Positions 9,880-18,810 of a stretch of DNA of 64,000 nt are shown here, in pieces; the stretch's first letter is position 1; each line of letters starts with the position of its first letter. Below the pieces are notes generated by a model that did no database searches, was not told where the DNA came from, and was given only the letters and a program-made list of their open reading frames with translations. This DNA comes from Halobaculum sp. XH14 (GTDB lineage Archaea; Halobacteriota; Halobacteria; Halobacteriales; Haloferacaceae): assembly GCF_032116555.1 (NCBI RefSeq), contig NZ_CP134949.1:1674001-1738000 (forward strand). Reading direction: 5' to 3'. The position numbers and the translations under genes were made by a program.

Positions 9880-10911
9880 CTACGGGCGCTCCGCTCCCCC
9901 GTCCGGTTCGACGTCGGCCAGACCGGCCCGGTCGTCCGCGCTCGCGGCCGATTCCTGCACCTCCCACGGCCGGGTCGCGGACTCGCCGAACAGTTCGCGC
10001 ATCAGCGTCACGACGCTCTCGGGCGGGAACTGGCCGCTCTCGGTGACGATCGCGTCGAGATATCTGGGCGGCGTCACGTCGAACGCCGGGTTCTCTACGG
10101 TCACCTCGCCGATCTCCGCGCGCTCCTCGGCCGAGATGACCTCCGCCTCGTCGCGCATCTCGATCTCGACCGTGTGGCCGGTGAGCGTGTCCGGGTGGAG
10201 CTTGATCGTCTGGGCGGCGACCATGATGGGGACGCCCCGTTCACGGGCGTTGACGGCCAGCCCCGAGGTGCCGATCTTGTTGATGACGCTCCCGTCGGCG
10301 GCGATGGCGTCCGCCCCGACGACGACGTGGTCGGTCTCGTCGAGGTACCGCCGTGCCGCCGAGTCGACGACGAGCGTCACGGGGACGCCCATCTCGCGGA
10401 GTTCCGACGCGGTGATGTGGCCCTGTCGGCGCGGGCGCGTCTCCTTCACGATGGCCGAGAGCTCCTTGCCCTGTTCGACGGCTGCTCGGACACACGAGAG
10501 CGCGTCCGTCGAGTGACAGTGGGTCAAAATGGTGTCGCCGTCGCGGAGGCGGTTCGCGCCGATCTCGCCGAGTTCGTCCTGGGCCGTGTCGAGCCGTTCG
10601 GCGAAGTCGGCCGCCGCGGTGGTCACTGCTGCCCTCACATCGTGGACGGTGTCGCCCTCCATCCGCCCGAGGACGTACCGGAGCGAGTTGGGGAGCGACA
10701 CCGCGGTCGGGCGCGTGTCGTAGAGGCGCCTGCCCGCGGCGCGCATCGTCGCGCGGAACGCGTCGGGATCGTCGGCGTCGACGGCGCGGGCCTGGGCCGC
10801 GAGCGCGTCCGCGGCCGCGGCCGCGATCGTCGCCGCGCCGCGCGTCTCCATCGTGGCGATGTCCTCCGCCGTCTCCTCGACGGACTCGTGGAGGTCGGCA
10901 TCTCCGGGCAT
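9880..10911 (-). CDS. Ribose-1,5-bisphosphate isomerase (aIF2B/E2B2 family)
   Basis: A 343-residue member of the eIF-2B-like/M1Pi superfamily. The catalytic pair of Thermococcus R15P isomerase (Cys133 and Asp202 in that protein) is found at Cys132 in HCHST and Asp201 in GADAI, followed by NKIGTSGLA. It converts ribose-1,5-bisphosphate to ribulose-1,5-bisphosphate. It is the first gene of a two-gene unit with a sugar kinase. No RuBisCO gene is in the window. Translation-initiation-factor annotation, frequent for this family, is not supported given the Cys/Asp pair. A CTTTATCC promoter box lies 22 bases before the ATG. Confidence 0.85.
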   Translation of the reverse strand: MPGDADLHESVEETAEDIATMETRGAATIAAAAADALAAQARAVDADDPDAFRATMRAAGRRLYDTRPTAVSLPNSLRYVLGRMEGDTVHDVRAAVTTAAADFAERLDTAQDELGEIGANRLRDGDTILTHCHSTDALSCVRAAVEQGKELSAIVKETRPRRQGHITASELREMGVPVTLVVDSAARRYLDETDHVVVGADAIAADGSVINKIGTSGLAVNARERGVPIMVAAQTIKLHPDTLTGHTVEIEMRDEAEVISAEERAEIGEVTVENPAFDVTPPRYLDAIVTESGQFPPESVVTLMRELFGESATRPWEVQESAASADDRAGLADVEPDGGAERP

Positions 10912-10932
10912 GACCTCGGCGTAGGCGACGCC

Positions 10933-10940
10933 GGATAAAG
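10933..10940 (-). promoter_or_regulatory. TATA box of the isomerase-kinase unit
   Basis: CTTTATCC on the minus strand lies 22-29 bases before the isomerase ATG, consistent with a leaderless transcript. The divergent acyl-CoA synthetase starts 100 bases away on the other strand, so the regulatory region is shared. Confidence 0.5.
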
Positions 10941-11010
10941 AGTGTCCGGGTGACGGGCGCGGATCCGAACGGAGGGTGGTTTCATTGTCACGTCCCGGCT
11001 ACGGGACGCC

Positions 11011-12687
11011 ATGACGTGGCACGTCGAACTCGACTACCAGGACTACGAGACCGCCCGCGAGGAGTTCGAGTGGACCGTCCCGGCCGAGTACAACCTCGCA
11101 CACGACCTCCTCCGAAAACACGAGGACGTCCACCGACCCGCACTCCACCAGTCGTACCCCGACGGCCGCGAGCGGACGTACTCGTTCCGCGAACTCGACG
11201 ACCTGTCCGACCGGGTCGCCCGCGGGCTGGCGAACCGGGGCGTGGGGCGCGGGGACCGGGTCGGCGTCGTGCTCCCGCAGGTGCCCGCCAACCCGCTCAC
11301 GCACCTCGCCTGCTGGAAACTCGGCGCGGTCTCGATTCCGCTCTCGGTGCTGTTCGGCCCGGACGGGCTCGAATCGAGGCTCGGGGACGCCGGCGCGGTC
11401 GCGGTGGTGGCCGACGAGGAGGTGCGCGACGCGGTGTCGACCGCCGTGGGGAACTGCCGGGGGCTCGACCGTCACGTCGAGGTCCGGTGGCGCGGTGAGG
11501 CGAGTGAGGACGCCCCGGCGTGGAACGCTGAAGACGGCGACGACGGCCCGGACGAGCGCTTCGCCACGCTCCTGGGGGAACCCGCCGGGTTCGACAGGGT
11601 CGAGACCGGGCCCGACACGCCCGCGGTCGTGCTCTACACGAGCGGCTCGACCGGCCCGCCGAAGGGCGTCCTCCACACTCACGACGTCTGGGTCGGCCAC
11701 TGTCCGGCGTTCTTCATGTACGTCGAACGCGACGTCGAGGGGACGTACTGGACGCCGGCCGACTGGGCCTGGATCGGCGCGCTCGGCGACCTGCTGTTCC
11801 CCGCCTGGCACTACGGGCAGCCGGTCGTCGGCCACCCGATGGGCCCGTTCGACCCCGAAACGGCGGTCGAACTCATGGATGAATACGACGTCACCGACGC
11901 GTTCCTGCCGCCGACCGCGATCCGGATGCTGATGAGCCACGGGACGGGGTCGGTTGACCTCTCGCTGGAGACCGTCTGTTCGGGTGGCGAACCGCTCACG
12001 CCGGAAATCCTGGAGTGGGCCGACGACGAAATGGACGGCCTCGTCGTCAACGAGCTGTACGGCCAGACGGAGGCGAACCTGCTCGTGACGAACTGCCGGG
12101 ACTGGTTTTCCGGGCGTGCCGGGAGCATGGGTAAACCCGTCCCCGGCCACGAGGTCGCCATCGTCGACACGGAGACCGGGGAACGAAAACCGCCCGGCGA
12201 GGTGGGAGCGATCGCCGTGCGTCGGGCCGACGACCCGGTCGTGTTCTCGGAGTACTGGAACGCCCCGGAACGGACCGCCGCGGCGACGCTCGACGGCTGG
12301 CATCTCACCGGCGACCTCGGTTCGCGCGACGAGGACGGCTACCTGTGGTTCAAATCCCGCGACGACGACGTCATCATCACCGCGGGCTACCGGGTCGGTC
12401 CCGGCGAGGTCGAGGGCGCGATCCTGAACCACGCCGACGTCGAACAGGCGGGCGTGATCGGCGTCCCCGACGACACCCGCGGGGAACTGATCAAGGCGTT
12501 CGTGGAACCGGCCGCGGGGGTCGACCCCGACGACGAACTCCGGGAGGAGATCCGTTCGCTCGTCCGCGACCGGCTCGCCAAACACGAGTACCCGCGCGAG
12601 ATCGAGTTCCTCGCGGGGCTCCCGCAGACGACGACCGGAAAGATCCGTCGCCGGGCGCTCCGCGACCGGGAGGGGAGCGGCGACTGA
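11011..12687 (+). CDS. AMP-forming acyl-CoA synthetase
   Basis: A 558-residue adenylate-forming enzyme that activates a carboxylic acid to acyl-CoA through an acyl-AMP. It has the ATP loop YTSGSTGPPKG (209-219), the LYGQTEAN motif, the hinge region ending in a FKSRDDDVI segment, and the catalytic Lys544 in TTTGKIRR. The architecture is that of the acetyl-/medium-chain acyl-CoA synthetase group. Chain length specificity cannot be told. It is transcribed divergently from the ribose-bisphosphate genes and is convergent with the methionine synthase genes 33 bases downstream. Confidence 0.92.
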   Translation: MTWHVELDYQDYETAREEFEWTVPAEYNLAHDLLRKHEDVHRPALHQSYPDGRERTYSFRELDDLSDRVARGLANRGVGRGDRVGVVLPQVPANPLTHLACWKLGAVSIPLSVLFGPDGLESRLGDAGAVAVVADEEVRDAVSTAVGNCRGLDRHVEVRWRGEASEDAPAWNAEDGDDGPDERFATLLGEPAGFDRVETGPDTPAVVLYTSGSTGPPKGVLHTHDVWVGHCPAFFMYVERDVEGTYWTPADWAWIGALGDLLFPAWHYGQPVVGHPMGPFDPETAVELMDEYDVTDAFLPPTAIRMLMSHGTGSVDLSLETVCSGGEPLTPEILEWADDEMDGLVVNELYGQTEANLLVTNCRDWFSGRAGSMGKPVPGHEVAIVDTETGERKPPGEVGAIAVRRADDPVVFSEYWNAPERTAAATLDGWHLTGDLGSRDEDGYLWFKSRDDDVIITAGYRVGPGEVEGAILNHADVEQAGVIGVPDDTRGELIKAFVEPAAGVDPDDELREEIRSLVRDRLAKHEYPREIEFLAGLPQTTTGKIRRRALRDREGSGD

Positions 12688-12720
12688 CTCGCGCTGTGGA
12701 TGGGGCCGAAACCCGTCGGG

Positions 12721-13806
12721 TCAGTCGTCTGCCGGTGCCGTCGTCCCGTCGGCGGCCGGAACCTCGATCTCGCCGGCGTCGAGTTCCGCTTCGAGCTCCC
12801 GGGTCGCCCGCACGAGGTTCTCCATCTTGCCGTAGGCGATCTCGCGGGGGAGCAGTTTCAGCCCGCAGTCGGGCGAGACGGTGAGTTTCTCGGGCGGGAC
12901 GACCTTCAGGCCCTCGCGGATGTTCGCCTTGATCTCCTCGACCGACTCGACCTCGGCGACGTGGGCGTCGACGACGCCGAGCGCGAGGTCGGGCGCGAAC
13001 GCGCCGTCCGCGAAGACGTCGATCTGCTCGTAGTCGCCGTTACAGAGTTCGACGTCGAACTCGTCGATCGGGTAGTCGTTGATCTCGGGGTAGACGCGCG
13101 AGTAGTCGCCGTAGCAGACGTGGAGCCCGATTCGGACGTCCTCGGGGACGCCGGCCACGATACGGTCGAGACACTCGCCGACGATGGCGTGGTCGTCGGG
13201 CGTCGTCGCCAGCGCCGGCTCGTCAATCTGGACGTAGCGCGCGCCGGCCTCGACGAGCTTCTCGACCTCCTCGTTGACGAGGTCCGCCAGATCGTACGCG
13301 AGCGCCTCGTTGTCGTCGTACGCCTCGTTGAACGACCAGTTCGCCAGCGTGTACGGGCCGGTGATTGGGACCTTCACCGGGCGCGAGGCGACCGCGTCGG
13401 TGAACGCGAACTCGTCGACGAGCCACGGCTCGTCGTACTCGACCTCGTCCACCACGGAGGGCTTGTCGAAGTAGTTGTGGCCCCACACCTTCACGGGACC
13501 GTTGAACTCGTAGCCCTCGATGCGCTCGGCGAAGAACTCGACCATCTCCTCGCGGCGCATCTCGCCGTCGACGACGGTGTCGAGGCCAGCCCGCTCGTGT
13601 TCGTGTGTGATGACGCGGCAGGCGTCGTCGTGGGCCTCCGTGAGGTCCTCGGCGTCGAACTTAGAGTCCGAGTCCTCGGCGAGGTCGCTCGCGCGGTTCA
13701 GCCACTTGGGCTTCGGATACGAGCCGACGACCGTCGTGAGCAGGAAGTGCTCGTTCGGGTGGTCCTCGGGTCGGAACCCCTCGCGGTTCTCCGGGTTCCG
13801 GCTCAC
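12721..13806 (-). CDS. metE: MetE-type methionine synthase, catalytic (zinc) protein
   Basis: A 361-residue protein equivalent to the catalytic C-terminal barrel of cobalamin-independent methionine synthase. Zinc and homocysteine ligands are present: His229 and Cys231 in GLHVCYGD, and Cys314 in PDCGLKLLP; VGSYPKP and QIDEPAL are family signatures. Being only the core barrel, it may use a methyl donor other than polyglutamyl-methyltetrahydrofolate, as known for archaeal core-MetE proteins. Start is the GTG that overlaps the upstream TGA (GTGA). It is the second gene of a two-gene operon with another MetE-fold protein. Confidence 0.9.
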   Translation of the reverse strand: MSRNPENREGFRPEDHPNEHFLLTTVVGSYPKPKWLNRASDLAEDSDSKFDAEDLTEAHDDACRVITHEHERAGLDTVVDGEMRREEMVEFFAERIEGYEFNGPVKVWGHNYFDKPSVVDEVEYDEPWLVDEFAFTDAVASRPVKVPITGPYTLANWSFNEAYDDNEALAYDLADLVNEEVEKLVEAGARYVQIDEPALATTPDDHAIVGECLDRIVAGVPEDVRIGLHVCYGDYSRVYPEINDYPIDEFDVELCNGDYEQIDVFADGAFAPDLALGVVDAHVAEVESVEEIKANIREGLKVVPPEKLTVSPDCGLKLLPREIAYGKMENLVRATRELEAELDAGEIEVPAADGTTAPADD

Positions 13807-14825
13807 GCCTCCACCCCCTCGACGGCGGCGAGGCGAGCGCCCTCGGCGAGCGCGCCGAGCTTCTCCAGATGCCTGTTCGTCGGCAGGTAGAACGGCTCCG
13901 TGTTGTAGCTCACGTACGTCGTCTCGAACGTCTGGCCGGGTACCTGCTCGTGAACCCACTCGACGCGTTCCGCGACCGTTTCCGGCTCCTCGACGAGCGT
14001 GTTCTGGCCGTCGACGACGCCGAGCGCGACGTCGGATTTCGTCCCGAGTTCGTTGATGCATTCGAGGTTCCGCTCGCGGTCTGCGGCGACGAAGTCGAAG
14101 CCGATCGCGTCCACGTCGGCGTCCATGAGGTGCGCGTACGGCTTCTCCGCGAACGCCTCCCAGTACGTGTGGACGACGACCTCGGCGTCCGTGGCGGCCA
14201 CGACCGTATCAATCGCCTCGCTCGCCCGCTCGTCCGCCCCGTCCGCCGGCGCGTTCGTGACGAAGGAGGGCTCCAGCAGGAACAGGGTCGCGTGGTCCGG
14301 GAACTCGGCGACCTCGCCGGCGAGGAACTCCGCGACGGCGGCGAGGAACTCGGCGTCGTCCCCGTAGTGCTCGTCGGTCGCCAGGTCGGCGAGCGTGTAC
14401 GGGCCCGGCAGCACGGCCTGGAGCAGCGAGCCTGATTCGTCGCCGAGCAGGTCCGCGGCCGCGGCCAGTTCGGCGGCGACGTCGCCCGAGGGGGTCAGTT
14501 CGCCGACGACCCGCAGATCACGGTAGAAGTTGTTGTTGTCGTAGTAGCGAACGATGCCGCCCGTCTCGACGTTCCCGTGGACGGTCAGCGGGTGCGCGAG
14601 CATGTCGTCCCAGCGGCCCTGTCCCTCGACGATCCGGTCCAGCTCCGCGTCCCGCTGGTCGTCGACGAGTTCGGCGCGAACGCGGTCGTAGGCGGCCGCG
14701 ATCTCGCCGCCCTCGCCGCCGGAGACGAGATCGCCCTTCTGGTGGCCCTTCAGCTCGGAGAGTTCGTCCTTCGACCGGTCGGGGAGCGGGTACAGCCCCG
14801 GCGTGGTCGAGACTACGTCGGTCAT
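13803..14825 (-). CDS. MetE-fold partner protein lacking zinc ligands
   Basis: A 340-residue protein with UROD/MetE barrel features (ending YVSYNTEPFYLPTN), cotranscribed with the catalytic MetE. The zinc-binding His-x-Cys is changed to HTY in VVVHTYWEAF and no second Cys is seen, so it probably does not activate homocysteine. It may bind the methyl donor or a carrier (inference). The first ATG at 14825 is preferred because a TATTAT promoter box lies 27-32 bases upstream; a GTG one codon earlier is possible. Annotated in databases commonly as a methionine synthase too. Confidence 0.8.
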   Translation of the reverse strand: MTDVVSTTPGLYPLPDRSKDELSELKGHQKGDLVSGGEGGEIAAAYDRVRAELVDDQRDAELDRIVEGQGRWDDMLAHPLTVHGNVETGGIVRYYDNNNFYRDLRVVGELTPSGDVAAELAAAADLLGDESGSLLQAVLPGPYTLADLATDEHYGDDAEFLAAVAEFLAGEVAEFPDHATLFLLEPSFVTNAPADGADERASEAIDTVVAATDAEVVVHTYWEAFAEKPYAHLMDADVDAIGFDFVAADRERNLECINELGTKSDVALGVVDGQNTLVEEPETVAERVEWVHEQVPGQTFETTYVSYNTEPFYLPTNRHLEKLGALAEGARLAAVEGVEA

Positions 14826-14851
14826 CACCTACCGATACCCGATACCGACGC

Positions 14852-14857
14852 ATAATA
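14852..14857 (-). promoter_or_regulatory. TATA box of the methionine synthase operon
   Basis: TATTAT on the minus strand lies 27-32 bases upstream of the first ATG of the two-gene operon, with no room for a long leader. The gap to the hemK2 stop is about 60 bases, so this operon has its own promoter. Confidence 0.5.
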
Positions 14858-14884
14858 CTTCCTACTGAGGTTAATGCTCCATAG

Positions 14885-15496
14885 TTATCTCTCCTCGAGC
14901 GCGAGCACCGACAACGTTTCGTACGGGAACGACTCCTCGAGGACCGTCTCGGCGTCGAACCCGCGTTCGACGGCGTACGCGACGACGTCGGCAAAGCCCG
15001 CGAGCGAGGAAACCAGCAGGAGAACGGTTCCCGACGGTGCCAGTACGCGGGCGACGTCGTCGAGGAACGGCTCGATGAGCTCCCGGCCCGACTCGCCGCC
15101 CGAGAGCGCCGCCTCCTGCCAGTCGTCCCACTCGGCGTCCGGGTCGGTCGGGAGGTACGGCGGGTTGAACAGCACCGTGTCGAACGCGCCGTCCCGGAAC
15201 GCGTCGAGGAGGTCCGTCCGGACGGCTTCGAGGCCGCGCTCGCGCGCCCGTCGACAGGCGTGCGGGTTCACGTCGCTGCCGATCACGCGGGAGACGTCCT
15301 CCAGGGCCGCCGTCCGCTCGGCGACCCACCCCGAACCCGTACCGACTTCCAGGGCGACGCCGTGGGCGCGCCGTTCGGCCGCCGTCGCGAGCAACCCGGA
15401 GTCCTCGGCGGGCGCGTACACCGGGTCGCCGAGCCCACGACGCGCGGCGAGTTCCTCCCGCGTCGTCCGCTCGGACCCCCCGTCGTCACTCGGCAT
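14885..15496 (-). CDS. HemK2/Mtq2-type protein N5-glutamine methyltransferase
   Basis: A 203-residue SAM-dependent methyltransferase with the motif I segment VALEVGTGSGWV and the catalytic NPPYLP motif characteristic of release-factor glutamine methylases. In archaea the expected substrate is the GGQ glutamine of aRF1. It is the last gene of the L21e-Rpo4-DUF655-KsgA cluster and overlaps the MscS gene by 11 bases. The assignment to the HemK2 group follows from motif, size and this conserved context. Confidence 0.88.
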   Translation of the reverse strand: MPSDDGGSERTTREELAARRGLGDPVYAPAEDSGLLATAAERRAHGVALEVGTGSGWVAERTAALEDVSRVIGSDVNPHACRRARERGLEAVRTDLLDAFRDGAFDTVLFNPPYLPTDPDAEWDDWQEAALSGGESGRELIEPFLDDVARVLAPSGTVLLLVSSLAGFADVVAYAVERGFDAETVLEESFPYETLSVLALEER

Positions 15497-16796
15497 CGTC
15501 GCTCCCCGTCGCCTGGTCGTCGCTCACCGCCTTACCGCTCCCGTCACTCCGTTCCCCCTCCTCGGGCGACCCGTTCGTCTCGGCCGCGTCGGCGCCGTTC
15601 GAGGCACCGTCGCGTCCCGGCGCCGCAGGCACGTCGAACCGCGAGTCCGCGCCGCGGGCCGACAGTTCGCGCTGCGGGAACGGGATGACGACGCCGCCCT
15701 CGGCGAACGCCGACTTGACGGCCGCGATGACGTTCGTGCGCGCACGCCACATCTTCCGGGCGCTCGGGTTGTCGATGTGGAAGCGGAGCCGCAACACGAC
15801 CGCCGAGTCGTCGAACTCGGGGAGCACGACGTGCGGGGTCGGCTGGTCGAGTACGAGGTCCTGCTCGGCCATCGCGCCCTCGGCCAGGTCGATCGCCGTC
15901 TCGATGTCCGTTTCGTAGTCGACGCCGACGTCGACGTTGATCCGGAGCCGACCCTTCCTGGATCGGTTGAGGATCTCCTCGCTGGTCACCGTGTCGTTCG
16001 GGACCATCAGGAACTCGTCGTCGAACGTGCGGAGCTGCGTGTTGACGATGTTGATGTCGGTGACGACGCCCTCCTGGTCGCCGATCCGGACCCAGTCGCC
16101 GAGTTCGAACGGACGGGAGAACAGCACGACGAAGCCGGCGAGTACCGCGCCCAGCGTCTGTCGCGCCGCGAGCCCGAGGACGATGCCGGCGAACCCTGCC
16201 CCGACGAGGAGGCCGCCGACGTTGACGCCCCAGAGCCCGAGCACGAGCATCAGCGCGACCGAGTAGATGCTGACCTGGGCGATGTGGTGGCCGATCTGTC
16301 GCTGGTGTCGGGAGATCGTACCGCGGCGCTTCCCGGCGCGCTTGACCGCCCGCTTGGTGATCCGTGTGAACGTGTACGCCCCGGCCAGGATGACGACCGT
16401 GAACATCGCGCGGGCGACGTCTCCCTCCCGGAGGCGGAGCGTGCCGAACGCGTACTGGATGACCGTCGACCCGCGCCAGACGACGACGAAGAACACGCCG
16501 ACGAACGCGGTGAAGACGGCCATCGTTCCCGCCTGTGCGGCCTCCACGGCGGTGTCGTTGAACCGCTCCTTCAGGGAACCGCCGGCGGACCTGATGAGCT
16601 CACCCAGGAACAGCAGGACGAGCGCCGCGATGAACGTCCCTGCCAGTTGCGCCTGGAGGGTCGGAAACGTCGCGTGGATCGGGTCGGTCAGCTCCGGGGG
16701 GAGCGGCGGAACGTCCACCGCCGTCTCGTTACCGGACGGGAACGGTGTCGACGTCGCGGTTCCGTTCGTCCCCCCGCTTCCGCTCTGACCAGTCAC
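15486..16796 (-). CDS. Mechanosensitive ion channel, MscS family
   Basis: A 436-residue membrane protein with several hydrophobic segments before a MscS pore helix (GLLVGAGFAGIVLGLAARQT) and the beta domain FELGDWVRIGDQEGVVTDI. The N terminus is Ser/Thr/Gly-rich and the last 70 residues are low-complexity and charged. It protects against osmotic downshock by opening in the membrane. It overlaps ksgA by four bases and hemK2 by eleven, so it is translated within the translation-machinery operon although it has no obvious role there. Confidence 0.92.
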   Translation of the reverse strand: MTGQSGSGGTNGTATSTPFPSGNETAVDVPPLPPELTDPIHATFPTLQAQLAGTFIAALVLLFLGELIRSAGGSLKERFNDTAVEAAQAGTMAVFTAFVGVFFVVVWRGSTVIQYAFGTLRLREGDVARAMFTVVILAGAYTFTRITKRAVKRAGKRRGTISRHQRQIGHHIAQVSIYSVALMLVLGLWGVNVGGLLVGAGFAGIVLGLAARQTLGAVLAGFVVLFSRPFELGDWVRIGDQEGVVTDINIVNTQLRTFDDEFLMVPNDTVTSEEILNRSRKGRLRINVDVGVDYETDIETAIDLAEGAMAEQDLVLDQPTPHVVLPEFDDSAVVLRLRFHIDNPSARKMWRARTNVIAAVKSAFAEGGVVIPFPQRELSARGADSRFDVPAAPGRDGASNGADAAETNGSPEEGERSDGSGKAVSDDQATGSDDAE

Positions 16797-17659
16797 TGTC
16801 CATCACCGACGGCGCTTTCCTCGGTCGCCGTGCCCGCGAGCGCGGCGAACGTTTCGGGCGGGAGGTCGCCCGGTCGGCTCGAGAGCGTCTCCTCCGCGAC
16901 CGCGTCGACGACGGCGTCGGGGTCCTCGAGTCCAGAGATGTGGGCCGTGTTCCGGATGGCGTTGCGAACCGTCTTCCGCCGCTGGGTGAACAGCGCCTTG
17001 ACGAAACGGAGGAAGAACGCCTCGTCCGCGACCTCGTAGCCGGGCGCCCGTGGGGTGCATCGCACGACGGCGCTCTCCACGCGGGGTTGCGGGTCGAACG
17101 CCTCGCGCGGGACGGTCTCGACGAGTTCGACGTCGGCGTAGTGTCGAGCACTCACGGAGAGCCTGCCGTACTCGGCGGTGCCGGCCTCGGCGACCATCCG
17201 CTCGGCGAACTCGAGCTGGAACATCAATACGAGCGGGCGGCCCTCGGGGAGCAGTCGGAACGTGATCTCGGAGGAGACGCCGTACGGGAGGTTGGAGACG
17301 CAGGCGGAGAACTCCGGGAGGTCGAGCGAGAGCGCGTCGCCCTCCAGAACCGCCAGTCGGTCCTGGGCGACGGCCTCGGCGAACTCCTCGCGGAGGAACG
17401 CGGCGAGGTCGGGGTCCCGCTCGACGACGGTCACCCGGTCCCCGGCGGCGAGCAACCTGTCGGTGAGCGCGCCCGTTCCGCCGCCGATCTCGAGCAGGTG
17501 CGAGCGGTCAGTTCCGTCCGGGAGATGGCTCGGAACCCTGTCGAGAACCCTGTCGTCGACGAGGAAGTGCTGGTCCCGGTCCGGGTTCCCCCTGACCCCC
17601 GCGCGCCGGCGGAGACGGTCCGGGTCCCGAAACGTGGACTCGGACTCGAACTCGGTCAT
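16793..17659 (-). CDS. ksgA: 16S rRNA adenine dimethyltransferase KsgA/Dim1
   Basis: A 288-residue SAM-dependent rRNA dimethylase. It shows DQHFLVDDRVLDRV at the start, the motif I LLEIGGGTGALT, and the NLPYGVSS active-site motif for adenine-N6 methylation of the 3' end helix of 16S rRNA. Size is normal for archaeal Dim1. It lies between DUF655 and the MscS gene and shares an ATGA overlap with the latter. Assembly of the small subunit is its known role. Confidence 0.95.
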   Translation of the reverse strand: MTEFESESTFRDPDRLRRRAGVRGNPDRDQHFLVDDRVLDRVPSHLPDGTDRSHLLEIGGGTGALTDRLLAAGDRVTVVERDPDLAAFLREEFAEAVAQDRLAVLEGDALSLDLPEFSACVSNLPYGVSSEITFRLLPEGRPLVLMFQLEFAERMVAEAGTAEYGRLSVSARHYADVELVETVPREAFDPQPRVESAVVRCTPRAPGYEVADEAFFLRFVKALFTQRRKTVRNAIRNTAHISGLEDPDAVVDAVAEETLSSRPGDLPPETFAALAGTATEESAVGDGQ

Positions 17660-17735
17660 CGCCCCGGCGTTCGGAGGCGGCGGGTGTAAATCCGTCTATC
17701 CGACCAGCAGCGGGTCACCGATTCCCGATCGGCGT

Positions 17736-18395
17736 TCAGTCCTCCTCGCTCCGGCCGACGAACGTCTTGTACTTGAGGTCCTCGTCGCGCAGCTCCTCCA
17801 TGATGCGCTCGACGAGCACCTCGCGCGGGTGGTGGAGCCCGGAGACGCGCTCGGAAAGCTCCTCGAACGACTCGAACGGACCGCGCTTGCGCTCGTCGAG
17901 GATGTTGTTCCTGAGCTTCTTGCCGATCCCGGGAAGGAGGTTCAGCTGGTGGAGCCGGAGGGTGATCGGCCCGGCGTCGTTGTAGAAGTCGACGAACCGC
18001 CGCTCGTTGCGCTCGATGAGCTCCTCGACGGCGTACTCCAGTTCGCCCTGTGCGTTCCGCGTGAGATCGTCGAACTCCACCTCCCGAATGCGGTCCACGA
18101 CTGCCGGGTCGGGTTCCGGGTGGACCGCGAGCCTGTCGCCGATCGACACGTCCGCCTCGTCGGCGAGCCGGAACTCGAACAGGCGGAAGTCACGCTCGCC
18201 GAGCGCGTACGCGAGCGCGGGCTTCTGGTGGGGTGGTCGGTTGTCGTCGGGGTCCCCGTTCGGCAGGTGATCGAGCACGACCGCCTCCCCGGTCTGTTCG
18301 GCCGGGTCGGCGGGCGACTCCGCCTCGGACGCCGGCACGTCGGACTCGTCCGCGTCGGCCGAGGGATCCCCTGGTGACGACTCCTCGTCGGTCAT
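17736..18395 (-). CDS. DUF655 family protein
   Basis: A 219-residue protein with an acidic low-complexity N terminus (about 50 residues) followed by the DUF655 core: LDHLPNGDP, an RDFRLFEF segment, and a helix-hairpin-helix region LNLLPGIGKKLRNNILDER that probably binds nucleic acid. The molecular role is unknown, but the gene is nearly always found between rpo4 and ksgA in archaea, suggesting an RNA- or ribosome-related job. Start taken at the ATG of MTDEES rather than the GTG two codons upstream. Confidence 0.88.
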   Translation of the reverse strand: MTDEESSPGDPSADADESDVPASEAESPADPAEQTGEAVVLDHLPNGDPDDNRPPHQKPALAYALGERDFRLFEFRLADEADVSIGDRLAVHPEPDPAVVDRIREVEFDDLTRNAQGELEYAVEELIERNERRFVDFYNDAGPITLRLHQLNLLPGIGKKLRNNILDERKRGPFESFEELSERVSGLHHPREVLVERIMEELRDEDLKYKTFVGRSEED

Positions 18396-18449
18396 ACACA
18401 CCGGTACACCGGGCAGGTCCTTAAAAGGTGGTCGCGGAACGGCTCGCCC

Positions 18450-18806
18450 TCAGGCGTACCGGGCGACGACGTTGAGGATCTCGTCGAGTTCCTCGCCCGA
18501 AAGAGCGTACCGCTCCTGGGCGTACACGGCCCGCAGCTCCGTGCGGTCGCGCGGCAGCAGGTCGGCGATCTTGTAAGCGGTCGCCTCGTTCACCTTCTCC
18601 AGCTCCTGCAGGTCCTCGACGAGTTCGAGCGACTCCTCGGCGTCGAGGACGGCGAACCGGTTGACGTGCTCGATGGCCCGCGCAAGCTCGTAGCGGAGTT
18701 CGCGGTCCTCCTCGGTCGCGCGCTCGGCCTCGACGTCCGCGAGCAGCTCTTTCGCCTCGGAGACGGTGAGGTACTCCTCGTCGAGCTTTTCTTTGAATAT
18801 CGTCAT
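18450..18806 (-). CDS. rpo4: DNA-directed RNA polymerase subunit Rpo4 (RpoF)
   Basis: A 118-residue subunit homologous to eukaryotic Rpb4; with Rpo7 it forms the stalk of archaeal RNA polymerase. The pattern YLTVSEAKELL near the N terminus and the C-terminal HRDC-like part (YKIADLLPRDRTELRAVYAQER) are typical. It begins four bases after the L21e stop and lies 54 bases before DUF655, as part of a transcription-translation operon. No unusual features. Confidence 0.93.
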   Translation of the reverse strand: MTIFKEKLDEEYLTVSEAKELLADVEAERATEEDRELRYELARAIEHVNRFAVLDAEESLELVEDLQELEKVNEATAYKIADLLPRDRTELRAVYAQERYALSGEELDEILNVVARYA

Positions 18807-18810
18807 GTGC

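Noticed and set aside
14852-14871. TACT-N7-GAGGT near the methionine synthase promoter resembling the TrmB element
   Set aside because: The second half matches only three of five bases and overlaps the TATA box; too weak to claim.
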